Positions 50,242 to 59,134 of a stretch of DNA of 64,000 nt are shown here, piece by piece. Within the stretch, counting starts at the first letter, position 1; each line of letters starts with the position of its first letter. The position numbers were made by a program, and so were the translations under genes. The DNA is from Phycisphaeraceae bacterium (GTDB lineage: Bacteria > Planctomycetota > Phycisphaerae > Phycisphaerales > UBA1924). The notes under the pieces were generated by a model. That model saw nothing but the letters and a program-made list of their open reading frames with translations, had not been told where the DNA came from and ran no database searches. The stretch is taken from the NCBI GenBank assembly GCA_019636655.1, contig JAHBXB010000001.1, positions 1,116,001-1,180,000 of the forward strand, written 5' to 3'.

Positions 50242-52085
50242 GGCTTCTTCTCCGTGAGAGCCGCGAGCATGCGCTTCTTGCACTTGTCGACTTCGTCCTT
50301 GAGCCTCTGCTTGGTCGCTTCGTCGAGGCCCGCGGCGTTGGCGGCGGCAGCCCGTTTTCTCATCTCATCGCCGGCGGCCTTGGAGTCGAAGGCGGCGATC
50401 TCGTCGTCGGTGAGCGGGGGCGGGATGTCTATGCCGCGGGGGGCTTCGGCGGGGGGCGCGGAGGCGCGGGGCTGGCGGCGGGTGGTGCGGCTGGACGAGG
50501 GTTCGGCGGAGCGGGAGTCTCGATCGGTGCGCCGCTCGTACCGCGTGGAGGATGCGGCGGCATCGGCGCCGTACATGAGCGCGGCGAGGGACTCCTGGGC
50601 GTAATCGTGGGAGGGGTTGACGCGCATGAGGGGTCCGGCGACGCGGGCCTGGAGGCGGAAGTCGTCGCCGGTGGACTCCGGCGCGTTCGAGGCGGAGGTG
50701 GAGAAACTGACGTCATCGAAGATGCGGAGGTCGGTGAGGTTCTTGCGGAAGGCGGCGATGACCTCGCGGTTGTCGGCGTGGCCGCGGAGGGAGAGACCGG
50801 CGTTGCCGGACTGCTCGGGGTTGAGTTCTATTGATTCGAGTCTCAGGCCGACGGGGGCGGCGCCGGCGACGTCGGCCAGGAGCTTGGTCATGGGCCATCG
50901 GCGGGAGCGGAGCAGTTCGTAGAACGCGGCCTGGGTGTCGGCGTGGTCGAGGCGTTCTCGCAGGGCGTCCTGCCCGCCCGCGCGGCCGAGCACAACCGCG
51001 CTGCGGGTCGCGGCGACGGCGAGGGGCCAGAAGAGGAGCACCGCGAGGCTGGCGGCGATGACGATCGCGGCGCGGCGGGAATCGGAGAGCCAGGTGATCG
51101 CCGCGAGCAACGGGGAGGCCGACTTGTCGGGCGCCGATTCGGAGAGCGACAGGAGCGGGACCAGCGCGGGGTCCCGCGAGGCCCAGGCGATGGCGGCGCC
51201 AAGTGCGATCGCGTGGGTGGTCTTGAGTGATGGGTCGGCAAGGCCGGTGATCGCGGCCTGGTGGACCGGGCTGGCTCCGCGGGTGCCGGAGAGAGCGACC
51301 GAGGGTTCCGGGCCGGTGACATCGATGGGTGCCGGGGGAAGGGCGATCGCCTTTCGGGTCTCATCGACCGCGGCGCGGACCGCGGCGGCGAAGCCATCGC
51401 GGGTGGAGGTGTCGGCCCGGAGGATGCGGGCCACTGACCTCGTCAGTGAGGCGGCGACGATGATCGCGGAACCCGCGGAGGGGTCGGCGTAGACGGCGGA
51501 CTCGACCACGCGGTCAGGCTGAGCCGCGGCTTGGCGCGCGAAGCAGGCGAGGGCGACGGGCTCGGGAATCCATGATTCGGACTCGAAGTCGGCCGTCAGC
51601 GGGAGCGATGCGGGCGCGGGCGATGAATCGGGCCAGCCGATGAGCAGGGCAAGGGGCGGCGTTCCGTTTGCGATCGGCTGGACCAGGCCGCCGGCCCGGC
51701 GCCAGGAGGGGATCGACGATGGGAGGTCCGCCTCGGCGACAAGGGCGAGCGCGGCGGCGGACTCGGCTGGACCGGCGGCGGAGTCAGGGAGGGAGACGGC
51801 GCGGCAGACCGTGGAGGCGGCCGGCAGAATCCTCAGAAGGCGCGTCACGCGGTGCTCGCGGAGCACCGCATCAAGGGCGCGGGCGGAGGCGTCGTCGACG
51901 GAGCGGACCGCGAGCACTTCGACCCCCCCACTCTCGGCGTGCCCTCCGCCGCTGCTCGAACTTGGCGCCGCCGGAGCGATGCTGGCGATCAGGATGCGCC
52001 ACGCGGCACCCTGGCGGTGAAGCACGGCGACCCGCTCGCCGGGGCGGGCGGAGGGGGAGGGCTTGATGGGCGTCGGGCTGGTCAT
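50238..52085 (-). CDS. GspL/PilN-like platform protein
   Basis: A 615-residue protein in the gspL position. The N-terminal 330 residues look like a degenerate actin-like (GspL/PilM) cytoplasmic domain. A membrane helix follows near 345-370 (AAIVIAASLAVLLFWPLAVA), then a periplasmic PilN-like domain (RLRLESIELNPEQSG type strands, AAFRKNLTDLRIFDDVSFS). A charged, Lys-rich helical C-terminus of about 100 residues extends beyond usual GspL. A Ser/Gly linker lies near residue 45. Overlaps both neighbours by ATGA. Confidence 0.78.
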   Translation of the reverse strand: MTSPTPIKPSPSARPGERVAVLHRQGAAWRILIASIAPAAPSSSSGGGHAESGGVEVLAVRSVDDASARALDAVLREHRVTRLLRILPAASTVCRAVSLPDSAAGPAESAAALALVAEADLPSSIPSWRRAGGLVQPIANGTPPLALLIGWPDSSPAPASLPLTADFESESWIPEPVALACFARQAAAQPDRVVESAVYADPSAGSAIIVAASLTRSVARILRADTSTRDGFAAAVRAAVDETRKAIALPPAPIDVTGPEPSVALSGTRGASPVHQAAITGLADPSLKTTHAIALGAAIAWASRDPALVPLLSLSESAPDKSASPLLAAITWLSDSRRAAIVIAASLAVLLFWPLAVAATRSAVVLGRAGGQDALRERLDHADTQAAFYELLRSRRWPMTKLLADVAGAAPVGLRLESIELNPEQSGNAGLSLRGHADNREVIAAFRKNLTDLRIFDDVSFSTSASNAPESTGDDFRLQARVAGPLMRVNPSHDYAQESLAALMYGADAAASSTRYERRTDRDSRSAEPSSSRTTRRQPRASAPPAEAPRGIDIPPPLTDDEIAAFDSKAAGDEMRKRAAAANAAGLDEATKQRLKDEVDKCKKRMLAALTEKKP

Positions 52086-53479
52086 CTGACGACGAGGTCC
52101 TTGATCACGACGGGGAGGGAAGAACGGTCGATGGTGGCGGTCATAACCACCTCGGTGCCTGTCGCCGCGTCCCGGCCGCGGGAGACGACGACAAAGACGT
52201 TGGAGCGGACGGTGATGTAGGGAAAGAGATCGGCGAGTCGATCCCGAGTCATGGAAGGAACCTCGAGCAGATCTGTGAGGGCGACAAAGCCCTGCTGGCG
52301 GGAGCCGCGCTCGAGGATGATGGAATCGGCCAGCGACGAGTCGATCGTCGGCAGGCACTGGAGGACTTCGTCCGAGCAGGTGTTGATGTTGAGTTTCCCG
52401 GGCGCGGGGACGCCCGAGACGGCCGGGAACGCGCACTCCTCCAGGAGGCGGGCGATCTGGTCGTCCGACAGGGGCTGGATCTGGCGTGCGCGGGCCGCAC
52501 TGAACCCGCTGTCCCCGGTGGCGGTGGCGGCGGCCTGCGCAAGGTCGGCGAGGTCCGATCGGAGGAAGTCGACCAGCGTGCCCGACGGGGTCGCCGCGGC
52601 GTAGGCCTGGATCGCCTGGGCCTGGTCGGACGTGAGCGAGGCGGCGCGGGATGCGCCGGAGTTCAGGCGGCTGAGGATCTCCTCGGAGGTAGCGACGGTC
52701 AGGTCGAGCCGGGGCTGGCCGGAGGCGGCCCATCCGCCGTCGAGCCCGTCGCTGCTGGCCGCAGTGAGGTACTCCGACCAGCCGGCGTTCAGGACGCCGT
52801 CCGCATTGTCCGGGGGAAAGAGGCCGGAGGGGGGCGAGCCGTCGTTCTCTTCCGCGTCGAGCGTCCCTGAGAGGTTCCAGTCCTCGCCGCGGAGCAGGTC
52901 GGGCGCGACGCCCTCGACCAGTTCGAGTTCCTGCAGCGTGCGCGGCGGGGCGTTGCGCGGCAGGTAAGGGACGGCCAGGGAGAGGTAGAACGAATCCTCG
53001 GCGCCGAGCGGGCTGGTGTCGTCGTCGGAGTCGATCCAATCCAGGATGGCGTCGGCTGCGTCTTCCGTCATGTTCGGGATGAGCATGAGCGCATCGGCCG
53101 TCATGGTGGCGACGTTCAGCTTGGCGTGAGTGTCGGCGGGGCCATCAACGGTGCGCTTGGAGACGTCGTCCCAGTGGACGACGGAATAGGTCGCGCCGAA
53201 GAGCTCGGCGTGCGAGACGGCGGCGAGGTCGTTGTAGACCGTGTGGGCGTTGGAGGTGTCGGGCTCGGCGGTGTCGAAGGCGATCGCGGCGATGGCGGCC
53301 TCGACACCCGCCTTGGCGGCCCACTTGGCGCGGGTCCGCGCCACGGCTTCCCGCCCGGCGGCGGCGCCGCGCCACGCGACGGTTTGCAACGAGACCAGGA
53401 GGATGGCGACGATGCCGATCACCACGAGAACCATGACCGTGGCGAATCCGGGGCGGGATTTCCGGCGGTGAGTTCTCAT
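52082..53479 (-). CDS. gspK: minor pseudopilin GspK
   Basis: A 465-residue GspK. Unlike other pseudopilins it is large, with a prepilin-like N-terminus (RPGFATVMVLVVIGIVAILL) lacking Glu at position 5, as is normal for GspK. A large alpha domain follows with helix-hairpin-helix-type repeats (MLIPNMTEDAADAILDWIDS, ELVEGVAPDLL, INTCSDEVLQCLPTIDSSLA). GspK caps the pseudopilus tip with I and J. GGGGAGG lies 7 nt before the ATG, and the start overlaps gspJ. Confidence 0.92.
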   Translation of the reverse strand: MRTHRRKSRPGFATVMVLVVIGIVAILLVSLQTVAWRGAAAGREAVARTRAKWAAKAGVEAAIAAIAFDTAEPDTSNAHTVYNDLAAVSHAELFGATYSVVHWDDVSKRTVDGPADTHAKLNVATMTADALMLIPNMTEDAADAILDWIDSDDDTSPLGAEDSFYLSLAVPYLPRNAPPRTLQELELVEGVAPDLLRGEDWNLSGTLDAEENDGSPPSGLFPPDNADGVLNAGWSEYLTAASSDGLDGGWAASGQPRLDLTVATSEEILSRLNSGASRAASLTSDQAQAIQAYAAATPSGTLVDFLRSDLADLAQAAATATGDSGFSAARARQIQPLSDDQIARLLEECAFPAVSGVPAPGKLNINTCSDEVLQCLPTIDSSLADSIILERGSRQQGFVALTDLLEVPSMTRDRLADLFPYITVRSNVFVVVSRGRDAATGTEVVMTATIDRSSLPVVIKDLVVR

Positions 53480-54498
53480 TGCAGGCCTCCCCCTTCCCCC
53501 CCACTCGCGCCACCACCACCGCCGCCGGTGGGCGGCGTTCCCGACCCTCCGGATCTGGGCGTGGAGCCTTGGCCGTTACCGCCGCCCATGGGCCGGCCGC
53601 CTCCGGTTGGCGCGGGGTTGCTGCGCCCGCCGCCACCCGCCCCGCCCTGTCCACCGCCAGCACCCCGTCCTGCTCCACCTCCCGCGCCACCACCGCCGGC
53701 GCCCGCGCCGCTGCCGGAGCCCGAGCCGGTACCGCCGGATGAAGGCGTGGTCGAGGGGGTCGTGGCGGTGGCCGCCGTGTCCTCCTCGGATGCTGCCGCG
53801 AGCGGCGGTGGAATTCGATCAATGGCGACGGTGCGCCGGGCCGCGGCGGTGTAGCGACCGGAATCGTCGGCGGCGACCACGGTAATCCGGACCGCGTGCG
53901 GGTAGCCGGAGAGGTCAGAGTCCCAATCGTCGTACCAGCCAACGCCGTCAAAGGCCTGCACGGCGATGGAGAGGACGCCATCAGCGACCGGCGAGACGAC
54001 GCCCCCGCCGTCGATGACCTCATCGCGGTTGGGATCGGCCCGGCGCAGGAGCGACGCTGAGGAGACCAGGGCGCCCGGGACGCGGTCGGCGCGGTACTGC
54101 ACTTCGAGTTCGCCCCCTTCGGGCGTGGTTCCGAGGGGTCCCGAGGAGGGCCGGACTCGCTTTGCGGTGCGGGAGAACACGAGGAGTCCGTCGAGGCGAG
54201 ACTCTGTGTTCGCCGGGGATCCGGGCTGGATGACGAACCGCGTGGCCGCCAGATCGCCGTCTCGAACAATCGACTCGACGTCCTGGGCCATGCGCTCGGC
54301 GGCGGCCTGAGCCCTGGCAAAGGCGGTGAGCCGGACGGCGGCGCCGTCCCGTGCGCGAACGATCTGTGAGAGCGCGATCGTGGTCGCCGCGGCGATGAAC
54401 GCCACCATGACGGCGGCGACGATCAGCTCGATGAGCGTGAACCCGCGCCGGGGACTCGGCGATCGGAGGGCTCTGGAATGGGCTGGTGCGGCGGGCAT
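53476..54498 (-). CDS. gspJ: minor pseudopilin GspJ with glycine-rich tail
   Basis: A 340-residue pseudopilin. The prepilin peptidase site is RRG/FTLIELIVA with Glu5 present, near residues 18-28. The periplasmic beta domain covers about residues 60-255. An unusual tail of about 80 residues of Gly, Ser and Pro follows (GTGSGSGSGAGAGGGGAGGG and further). Typical GspJ lacks this tail. ATG 54498 lies 11 nt after gspI ends. The tail-coding DNA includes one of the window's recurring CCCCCACTC motifs. Confidence 0.87.
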   Translation of the reverse strand: MPAAPAHSRALRSPSPRRGFTLIELIVAAVMVAFIAAATTIALSQIVRARDGAAVRLTAFARAQAAAERMAQDVESIVRDGDLAATRFVIQPGSPANTESRLDGLLVFSRTAKRVRPSSGPLGTTPEGGELEVQYRADRVPGALVSSASLLRRADPNRDEVIDGGGVVSPVADGVLSIAVQAFDGVGWYDDWDSDLSGYPHAVRITVVAADDSGRYTAAARRTVAIDRIPPPLAAASEEDTAATATTPSTTPSSGGTGSGSGSGAGAGGGGAGGGAGRGAGGGQGGAGGGGRSNPAPTGGGRPMGGGNGQGSTPRSGGSGTPPTGGGGGGASGGEGGGLQ

Positions 54499-54509
54499 GG
54501 TCCGTGCGG

Positions 54510-54974
54510 CTACTGCGGGCGGGTGATCGTCTCGTTGGGGTTGCGGGGCGGATCGGGCTCCTCGGAGCCCGCGACGAGGCGCGGGGCGACGAGCGTCTCG
54601 ATGGCGATCGATTGGGGTGTCGAGGCCCGGGCCCAGGAGATGGTGCACTTCACCCGCACGGGTTCGCTTGCGGAGCCGCCGGTCAGGGCGAGGTCGTATG
54701 TGAAATCCTGGAAAGGTGCATCGCACTCGCCACGGGTGGGGTAGCGACGGGCGTAGTCATCGGGACCGCGGGCCAGGACCAGGCTCAACTGCTCGTCGGC
54801 GAGGGCCGCGGCGGTCTGCAGGTCGCGTCCTCGCGCCTGGGAGGAGATCGCGTGGCCGGAGATGCCGATCGCGACGGCGAGCGCGATGCCCATCAGGACG
54901 GACGCCGTGATCACATCGACGAGCGCGAAGCCGCCGCGGGAGCGGAGGCGGCTGGGCCGTGCCGCGTTTACCAT
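54510..54974 (-). CDS. gspI: minor pseudopilin GspI
   Basis: A 154-residue pseudopilin. The N-terminal site is RGG/FALVDVITASVLMGIALA, near residue 15. Asp replaces the near-invariant Glu at mature position 5, a conservative but uncommon change. The rest fits GspI size and layout (LADEQLSLVLARG, then a beta domain). AAGGGGGAAAG precedes ATG 54974. It overlaps gspH by 7 bases. Confidence 0.82.
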   Translation of the reverse strand: MVNAARPSRLRSRGGFALVDVITASVLMGIALAVAIGISGHAISSQARGRDLQTAAALADEQLSLVLARGPDDYARRYPTRGECDAPFQDFTYDLALTGGSASEPVRVKCTISWARASTPQSIAIETLVAPRLVAGSEEPDPPRNPNETITRPQ

Positions 54975-55621
54975 GGCTTTCCCCCTTGGCCGGTCGCGTC
55001 GAGATCGACGGTGCGGGAGGGCGAAGCGGACAGGCGCGGGGCGGATGAGGCGACGGGCGTGCGGATCGGTTCGATGGCCTCTGGGGCAAGGTCGATCTGC
55101 CAGGAATCGCCGGCGGCGTCGCGGGCTCCCTGACGGCGGGGGGCGATGAGCAGGGCGAGCGATGGGCGCGGCTCGGTCTGGCTGAACTGGACAGCGAACG
55201 ACCCGGTGTCGAGGCGCTGGCCGTCGGCCGTCGCCTCGCGGATCTCTGTCAGCGCGAGCCTCACCGGCGGCACGAGACCGTCCTCGAGCCACGCGGGCTC
55301 TGAATCAACGGATCCCGTCGCGACGCGCCGCACGAACATTGCCAGCGTGCCGGAGGGGGCGTCCCACGCGAGGATCCGGGGCTCGGCGGTGAATGCGTCT
55401 CGCGTCGCGGCGGCGGCGAGCAACGACTCGATGGCCCGCACCTCGTTCTCGGCCCGGCGGCCGTCGTTCCCGGTGAGACGGGGCACAACGACCGAAGCGA
55501 GGATCGAGATCAGGACGATGACGAGGATCAACTCCACCAGCGTGAACGCGCGCGCAGCCGCGAGCCGAGCCCCTTTGGGGCTCCGTGGCAGGCTCAGGGT
55601 TGCGGCGGGCGGTCGCTTCAT
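54968..55621 (-). CDS. gspH: minor pseudopilin GspH
   Basis: A 217-residue pseudopilin with site ARA/FTLVELILVIVLISILAS near residue 25. Ala takes the -1 position usually held by Gly, which prepilin peptidases often require. Glu5 is present. The GspH-like soluble part follows (RAENEVRAIESLLAAAATRD). The C-terminal 60 residues are less typical. In the order G-H-I-J-K. The Ala at -1 may slow or prevent processing, or the peptidase may tolerate it. Confidence 0.83.
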   Translation of the reverse strand: MKRPPAATLSLPRSPKGARLAAARAFTLVELILVIVLISILASVVVPRLTGNDGRRAENEVRAIESLLAAAATRDAFTAEPRILAWDAPSGTLAMFVRRVATGSVDSEPAWLEDGLVPPVRLALTEIREATADGQRLDTGSFAVQFSQTEPRPSLALLIAPRRQGARDAAGDSWQIDLAPEAIEPIRTPVASSAPRLSASPSRTVDLDATGQGGKPW

Positions 55622-55636
55622 CGAGGTGCGTTCGGG

Positions 55637-56116
55637 TCAGGGCTTGATGATGTCGGCGTCTTCTCCCTCGCCGCCTGGCTTGCCGTCGGCGCCGTAGGAG
55701 ACCACGTCAAAGTCCACGTTCTGCTGGCCGGGGATGCGGAGGATGAACTGCTTGCCCCAGGGATCGACCAGGGCATCGCGGTTGTCGACGTAGGGCCCCT
55801 TCCATGCGGCGGCGTCGACATCGGAGGGCTTGTCGAACAGCACGGCGATGGTGGCCCCGCTGGAGGGGAGCTTGCCACAATCGGCGAGGTAGAGCTTCAT
55901 CTGCGTGGCGAGGACGGAGGCTTTTCCCTCGCCGGTGGCGTGCTTGGCCTGGCCGACGCGACCGATCAGTCGCGGCGCGATGAATGTCGCGAGAACGCCG
56001 ATGATGATGATGACGACGATCGCTTCGACGAGCGTGAAGCCGCGGGATCCGGCGGTGACGGGCCGGAAGGACGCGGTGCGTGGCGGGTGGTTCATGTGTT
56101 CTCTCGCGGGGCTCAT
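55637..56116 (-). CDS. gspG: major pseudopilin GspG
   Basis: A 159-residue major pseudopilin that builds the periplasmic pseudopilus. The prepilin site is SRG/FTLVEAIVVIIIIGVLAT near residue 26. The C-terminal calcium-loop region is kept (DPWGKQFILRIPG, then VSYGADGKPGGEGEDADI). ATG 56116 begins 3 nt after the gspF stop; ATG 56095, preceded by GAGAGAA, is an equally plausible start and would give a shorter leader peptide. Confidence 0.94.
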   Translation of the reverse strand: MSPAREHMNHPPRTASFRPVTAGSRGFTLVEAIVVIIIIGVLATFIAPRLIGRVGQAKHATGEGKASVLATQMKLYLADCGKLPSSGATIAVLFDKPSDVDAAAWKGPYVDNRDALVDPWGKQFILRIPGQQNVDFDVVSYGADGKPGGEGEDADIIKP

Positions 56117-56119
56117 TGG

Positions 56120-57397
56120 TTATCTGATGTAATCCTGCATCTGCAGCAGCGGAAGCATGATCGAGGCGACGACGAAACCGACGATCGCGGCAAGGACGAC
56201 CACGAGCAGCGGCGGCAGGACCGTCGTGAACAGCTTGAGGCTTGCGTCCGTGCGGCTCTCCATCGCGTCGGCGGCCTGGGAGAGGAGCTGCGGCAAGCGG
56301 CCGGACCGCTCGCCGACGCTGACGATCTGCACCAGGAGCGGCGGGAACATCCCGGCGCTCTCGAGGGGCTCGGAGATTGTCTTGCCCGCGGCGACCTCGT
56401 CGCACACGCCCTCGATCACGCCCTCCATCGCCTTGTTGCCCAGCGTTGCCTTTGTGGTGCGCAGAGCGGTGAGGGCCGGCAGGCCCGCGGAGACCAGCGT
56501 GCCCAGGGTCCGGGTGAACCGGGCGACGGCGACGTCGCCGAGCAACCGGCCGAGCACGGGGATCCGCAGCAGCAGGGTGTCGACCATCAGGCGGTTGGCC
56601 GGCCGGCGGTAGAACCGCGGCCAGAGCAGCGCGGCGGCGATCGCGATCATCGTCACGAGCCACCACCACGCGCCGAAGAACGCCGCGACGGCCGAGACGA
56701 TCCGCGTCGGCAGGGGCAGCACGATCTTCTGCCCGGCGAACGGAGCAAGGACCTGCGGCACGATCACTGTGACGACGATGACGACGGCGGCGACGACGAG
56801 CACGCCGAGGATCATCGGGTAGGTCGTGGCGCCGATGATCGCGCGACGCAGCTTGACGTCCTTGTCGAGCAGCGCCGCCGCCTGCTCCAGCACCTCCGGG
56901 AGTTTGCCCGAGGCCTCGCCGGCGCGGATGAGGCTGATGGTCAGATCGGTGAACGGCTTGCCCCAGGACTGCGCGGCGTCGGAGAAACTGCGGCCGTGCT
57001 CGAGCTCGCCGACGAGGAACATCAGCATCTCGCGTTGGCGCGAGGAGTGCCCCTGCTTGGCCATAGTCCGCATCGCCTGGGTCAACGTCAGGCCGGCGCC
57101 GACGGCCGTCGAGAGTTCGCGGACGAACGACGCCATTTCCGTCCGCGACATCGTTCCCCGGAGCGAGAACGCGTGGGACGTGCCGGCGACTGCGGTCGGC
57201 GCGGGCTCGGACTGTTCGGTCGATCTCGCGGCGGGCTCGACGCGGGCGCTCGCGCCGTGCACGGGCTCGATGCGAACGGGCGTGATCCCGCGCTGGCGGA
57301 GCAGGCGGACCGCGGCGGCGCGGTCGGGCGCATCGATCACCGACAGCTCGGAGGCCGTGCCATTGGAGGAAAGGGGTTGGAACTGGAATGTCGGCAT
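56120..57397 (-). CDS. gspF: type II secretion inner-membrane platform protein GspF
   Basis: A 425-residue platform protein with two GspF domains, each with a cytosolic helix bundle: SFVRELSTAVGAGLTLTQAM with LIRAGEASGKLPEVLEQAA, and FTRTLGTLVSAGLPALTAL with VSVGERSGRLPQLLSQAAD. Three membrane helices follow the family pattern. The N-terminal 80 residues (MPTFQFQPLSSNGT, then a Pro/Ser-rich linker) are typical for GspF with a small extension. It lies 14 nt downstream of gspE. Confidence 0.95.
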   Translation of the reverse strand: MPTFQFQPLSSNGTASELSVIDAPDRAAAVRLLRQRGITPVRIEPVHGASARVEPAARSTEQSEPAPTAVAGTSHAFSLRGTMSRTEMASFVRELSTAVGAGLTLTQAMRTMAKQGHSSRQREMLMFLVGELEHGRSFSDAAQSWGKPFTDLTISLIRAGEASGKLPEVLEQAAALLDKDVKLRRAIIGATTYPMILGVLVVAAVVIVVTVIVPQVLAPFAGQKIVLPLPTRIVSAVAAFFGAWWWLVTMIAIAAALLWPRFYRRPANRLMVDTLLLRIPVLGRLLGDVAVARFTRTLGTLVSAGLPALTALRTTKATLGNKAMEGVIEGVCDEVAAGKTISEPLESAGMFPPLLVQIVSVGERSGRLPQLLSQAADAMESRTDASLKLFTTVLPPLLVVVLAAIVGFVVASIMLPLLQMQDYIR

Positions 57398-57411
57398 GGT
57401 GTTGAAGCGGA

Positions 57412-59052
57412 CTACTCGATCTTCACCGGCACGGGACGCGGCGAGCCGTTGAATCCGTCGGCGTCCTGGGTAGCCCGGAGCACCTCGTCGACCGTGGTCG
57501 TGCCGGCGGCGGCCTTTTCGAGGCCGTCGCGGCGCATCGTGACGTGGCTCGTGCTGGCGGTGCGGAGCAGTTCGTGCCTGGCGGTGCGGCCTTCGGTGAT
57601 CGCCTCCCTCATGGCGGGCGTGACCAGGAGCATCTCGTGGAACCCGACCCGGCCGCGGAAACCGGAGGCGTCGCACTCGTCGCATCCGGAGCCGACCCAG
57701 CCCTCGCTGGCGGGGAACAGGGCGAGTTCGTCGGCGCTCAGGCGATGGAGCAGGGCCTCGGCGATCGGGTCGCGGCGCAGGCAATGGCGGCAGAGGCGCC
57801 GGCCGAGGCGCTGGGCGATGATCCCCTCCAGGACGCTGGCGACCAGGAACGGCTCGACGTCCATGTCCAGCAGGCGTCCGATGGCGCTCGCCGCGTCGTT
57901 GGTGTGGAGCGTGGAGAAGATGAGGTGGCCGGTCAGCGCCGCCCGGACGGCGATGTCGGCGGTCTCGTTGTCGCGGATTTCACCGACCATGACCACGTCG
58001 GGATCCTGGCGGAGGATCGAGCGGAGGCCGCTGGCGAAGGTCAGGCCTCGCTCGGGGTTCACCGGGATCTGGTTGACGCCGGGGAGTTCGTACTCGACCG
58101 GGTCCTCGATGGTGATCATCTTGAGGGACGGGTCGTAAAGCTTCGTGAGCGCGGCGTAGAGCGTGGTGGTCTTGCCCGAGCCGGTGGGGCCGGTGACCAG
58201 GACCATGCCGTGGGGCAGGTCGAGGAGACGGTCCATCGCGGCGAGGTCGGGCGGCCGCATGCCCAGGAGCGCGAGATCGAGTTTGACGGATTCCTTGTCC
58301 AGGATGCGCATGACCACGGATTCGCCGTAGATCGTCGGCACGGTGGAGACGCGGATGTCGACCTTGCGGCCCTCGAAGCGGAGGGTGATGTGGCCGTCCT
58401 GCGGGACGTAGCGCTCCGCGATATTCATCCCCGCCATGATCTTGATGCGGCTGGTGATGGCGGGCTGCAGGTTCTTCGGCGGGCTGTTGCGCTCGCGGAG
58501 CAGGCCGTCGATGCGGTACTTGACGGTGAGCCGCTTCTCGAACGGTTCGACGTGGATATCGCTGGCCCGCTCGCGGACGGCCTCGAGGATGATCAGGTTG
58601 ACGAGGTTGATCAGGGTCGGCTGCTCGGCCATCCGCCGGACGTCGTCGGCGTCGACGGCCTGGAGGTTGGTCATCTCGTCCGACTCGCCGGCACCCGCGC
58701 CGCCGAGGCGAGCCGCCATCTGGGCCGCGGTCGCGCCGAAGGCCGAACGCAGGAGCAGGTCGAGGAGTTCGGACGTCACGGCGACACGGCTGACAGCGCG
58801 GCCCGCGAGGATCGAGAGCTCGTCCGCCGCAGCGAAATCGTCGGGGTTGACCATCGCGGCGACGAGTCGCTGCCCCTCGAGACGCAGCGGCACGGCGCGC
58901 AGCCGCACGGCGTCCTCCGCGCTGATCAGCGAGGCCGCGGCCGCCTCGAGCGGCGGGAGGTCGCTCTGCTTCGCGAACACGCCGCCGGCGCCGCCGCGCC
59001 CGGTGGATCCGTTCGTGCCGCCGGGATGAGTCTGGGTTTCGAGGCCGTCCAT
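57412..59052 (-). CDS. gspE: type II secretion ATPase GspE
   Basis: A 546-residue cytoplasmic ATPase powering the pseudopilus. An N1E-type domain lies near residues 35-130. The RecA-like core has Walker A GPTGSGKTTTLY near 288, Asp box IEDPVEYE, Walker B region MVGEIRDNETAD and His box FSTLHTNDAAS. A zinc site (CRHC and CDEC) follows near 440-480. The start at ATG 59052 is uncertain by a few codons. It heads the gsp genes proper and is 82 nt below the Spy-like gene. Confidence 0.95.
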   Translation of the reverse strand: MDGLETQTHPGGTNGSTGRGGAGGVFAKQSDLPPLEAAAASLISAEDAVRLRAVPLRLEGQRLVAAMVNPDDFAAADELSILAGRAVSRVAVTSELLDLLLRSAFGATAAQMAARLGGAGAGESDEMTNLQAVDADDVRRMAEQPTLINLVNLIILEAVRERASDIHVEPFEKRLTVKYRIDGLLRERNSPPKNLQPAITSRIKIMAGMNIAERYVPQDGHITLRFEGRKVDIRVSTVPTIYGESVVMRILDKESVKLDLALLGMRPPDLAAMDRLLDLPHGMVLVTGPTGSGKTTTLYAALTKLYDPSLKMITIEDPVEYELPGVNQIPVNPERGLTFASGLRSILRQDPDVVMVGEIRDNETADIAVRAALTGHLIFSTLHTNDAASAIGRLLDMDVEPFLVASVLEGIIAQRLGRRLCRHCLRRDPIAEALLHRLSADELALFPASEGWVGSGCDECDASGFRGRVGFHEMLLVTPAMREAITEGRTARHELLRTASTSHVTMRRDGLEKAAAGTTTVDEVLRATQDADGFNGSPRPVPVKIE

Positions 59053-59134
59053 GGTCAGGACCCCATCGGGTTGTCGCGGCGGGCGTGGCGTGGAACCGTC
59101 CCGACGCGGCGAAGGTCGTTGCGGTCGGGACGCA

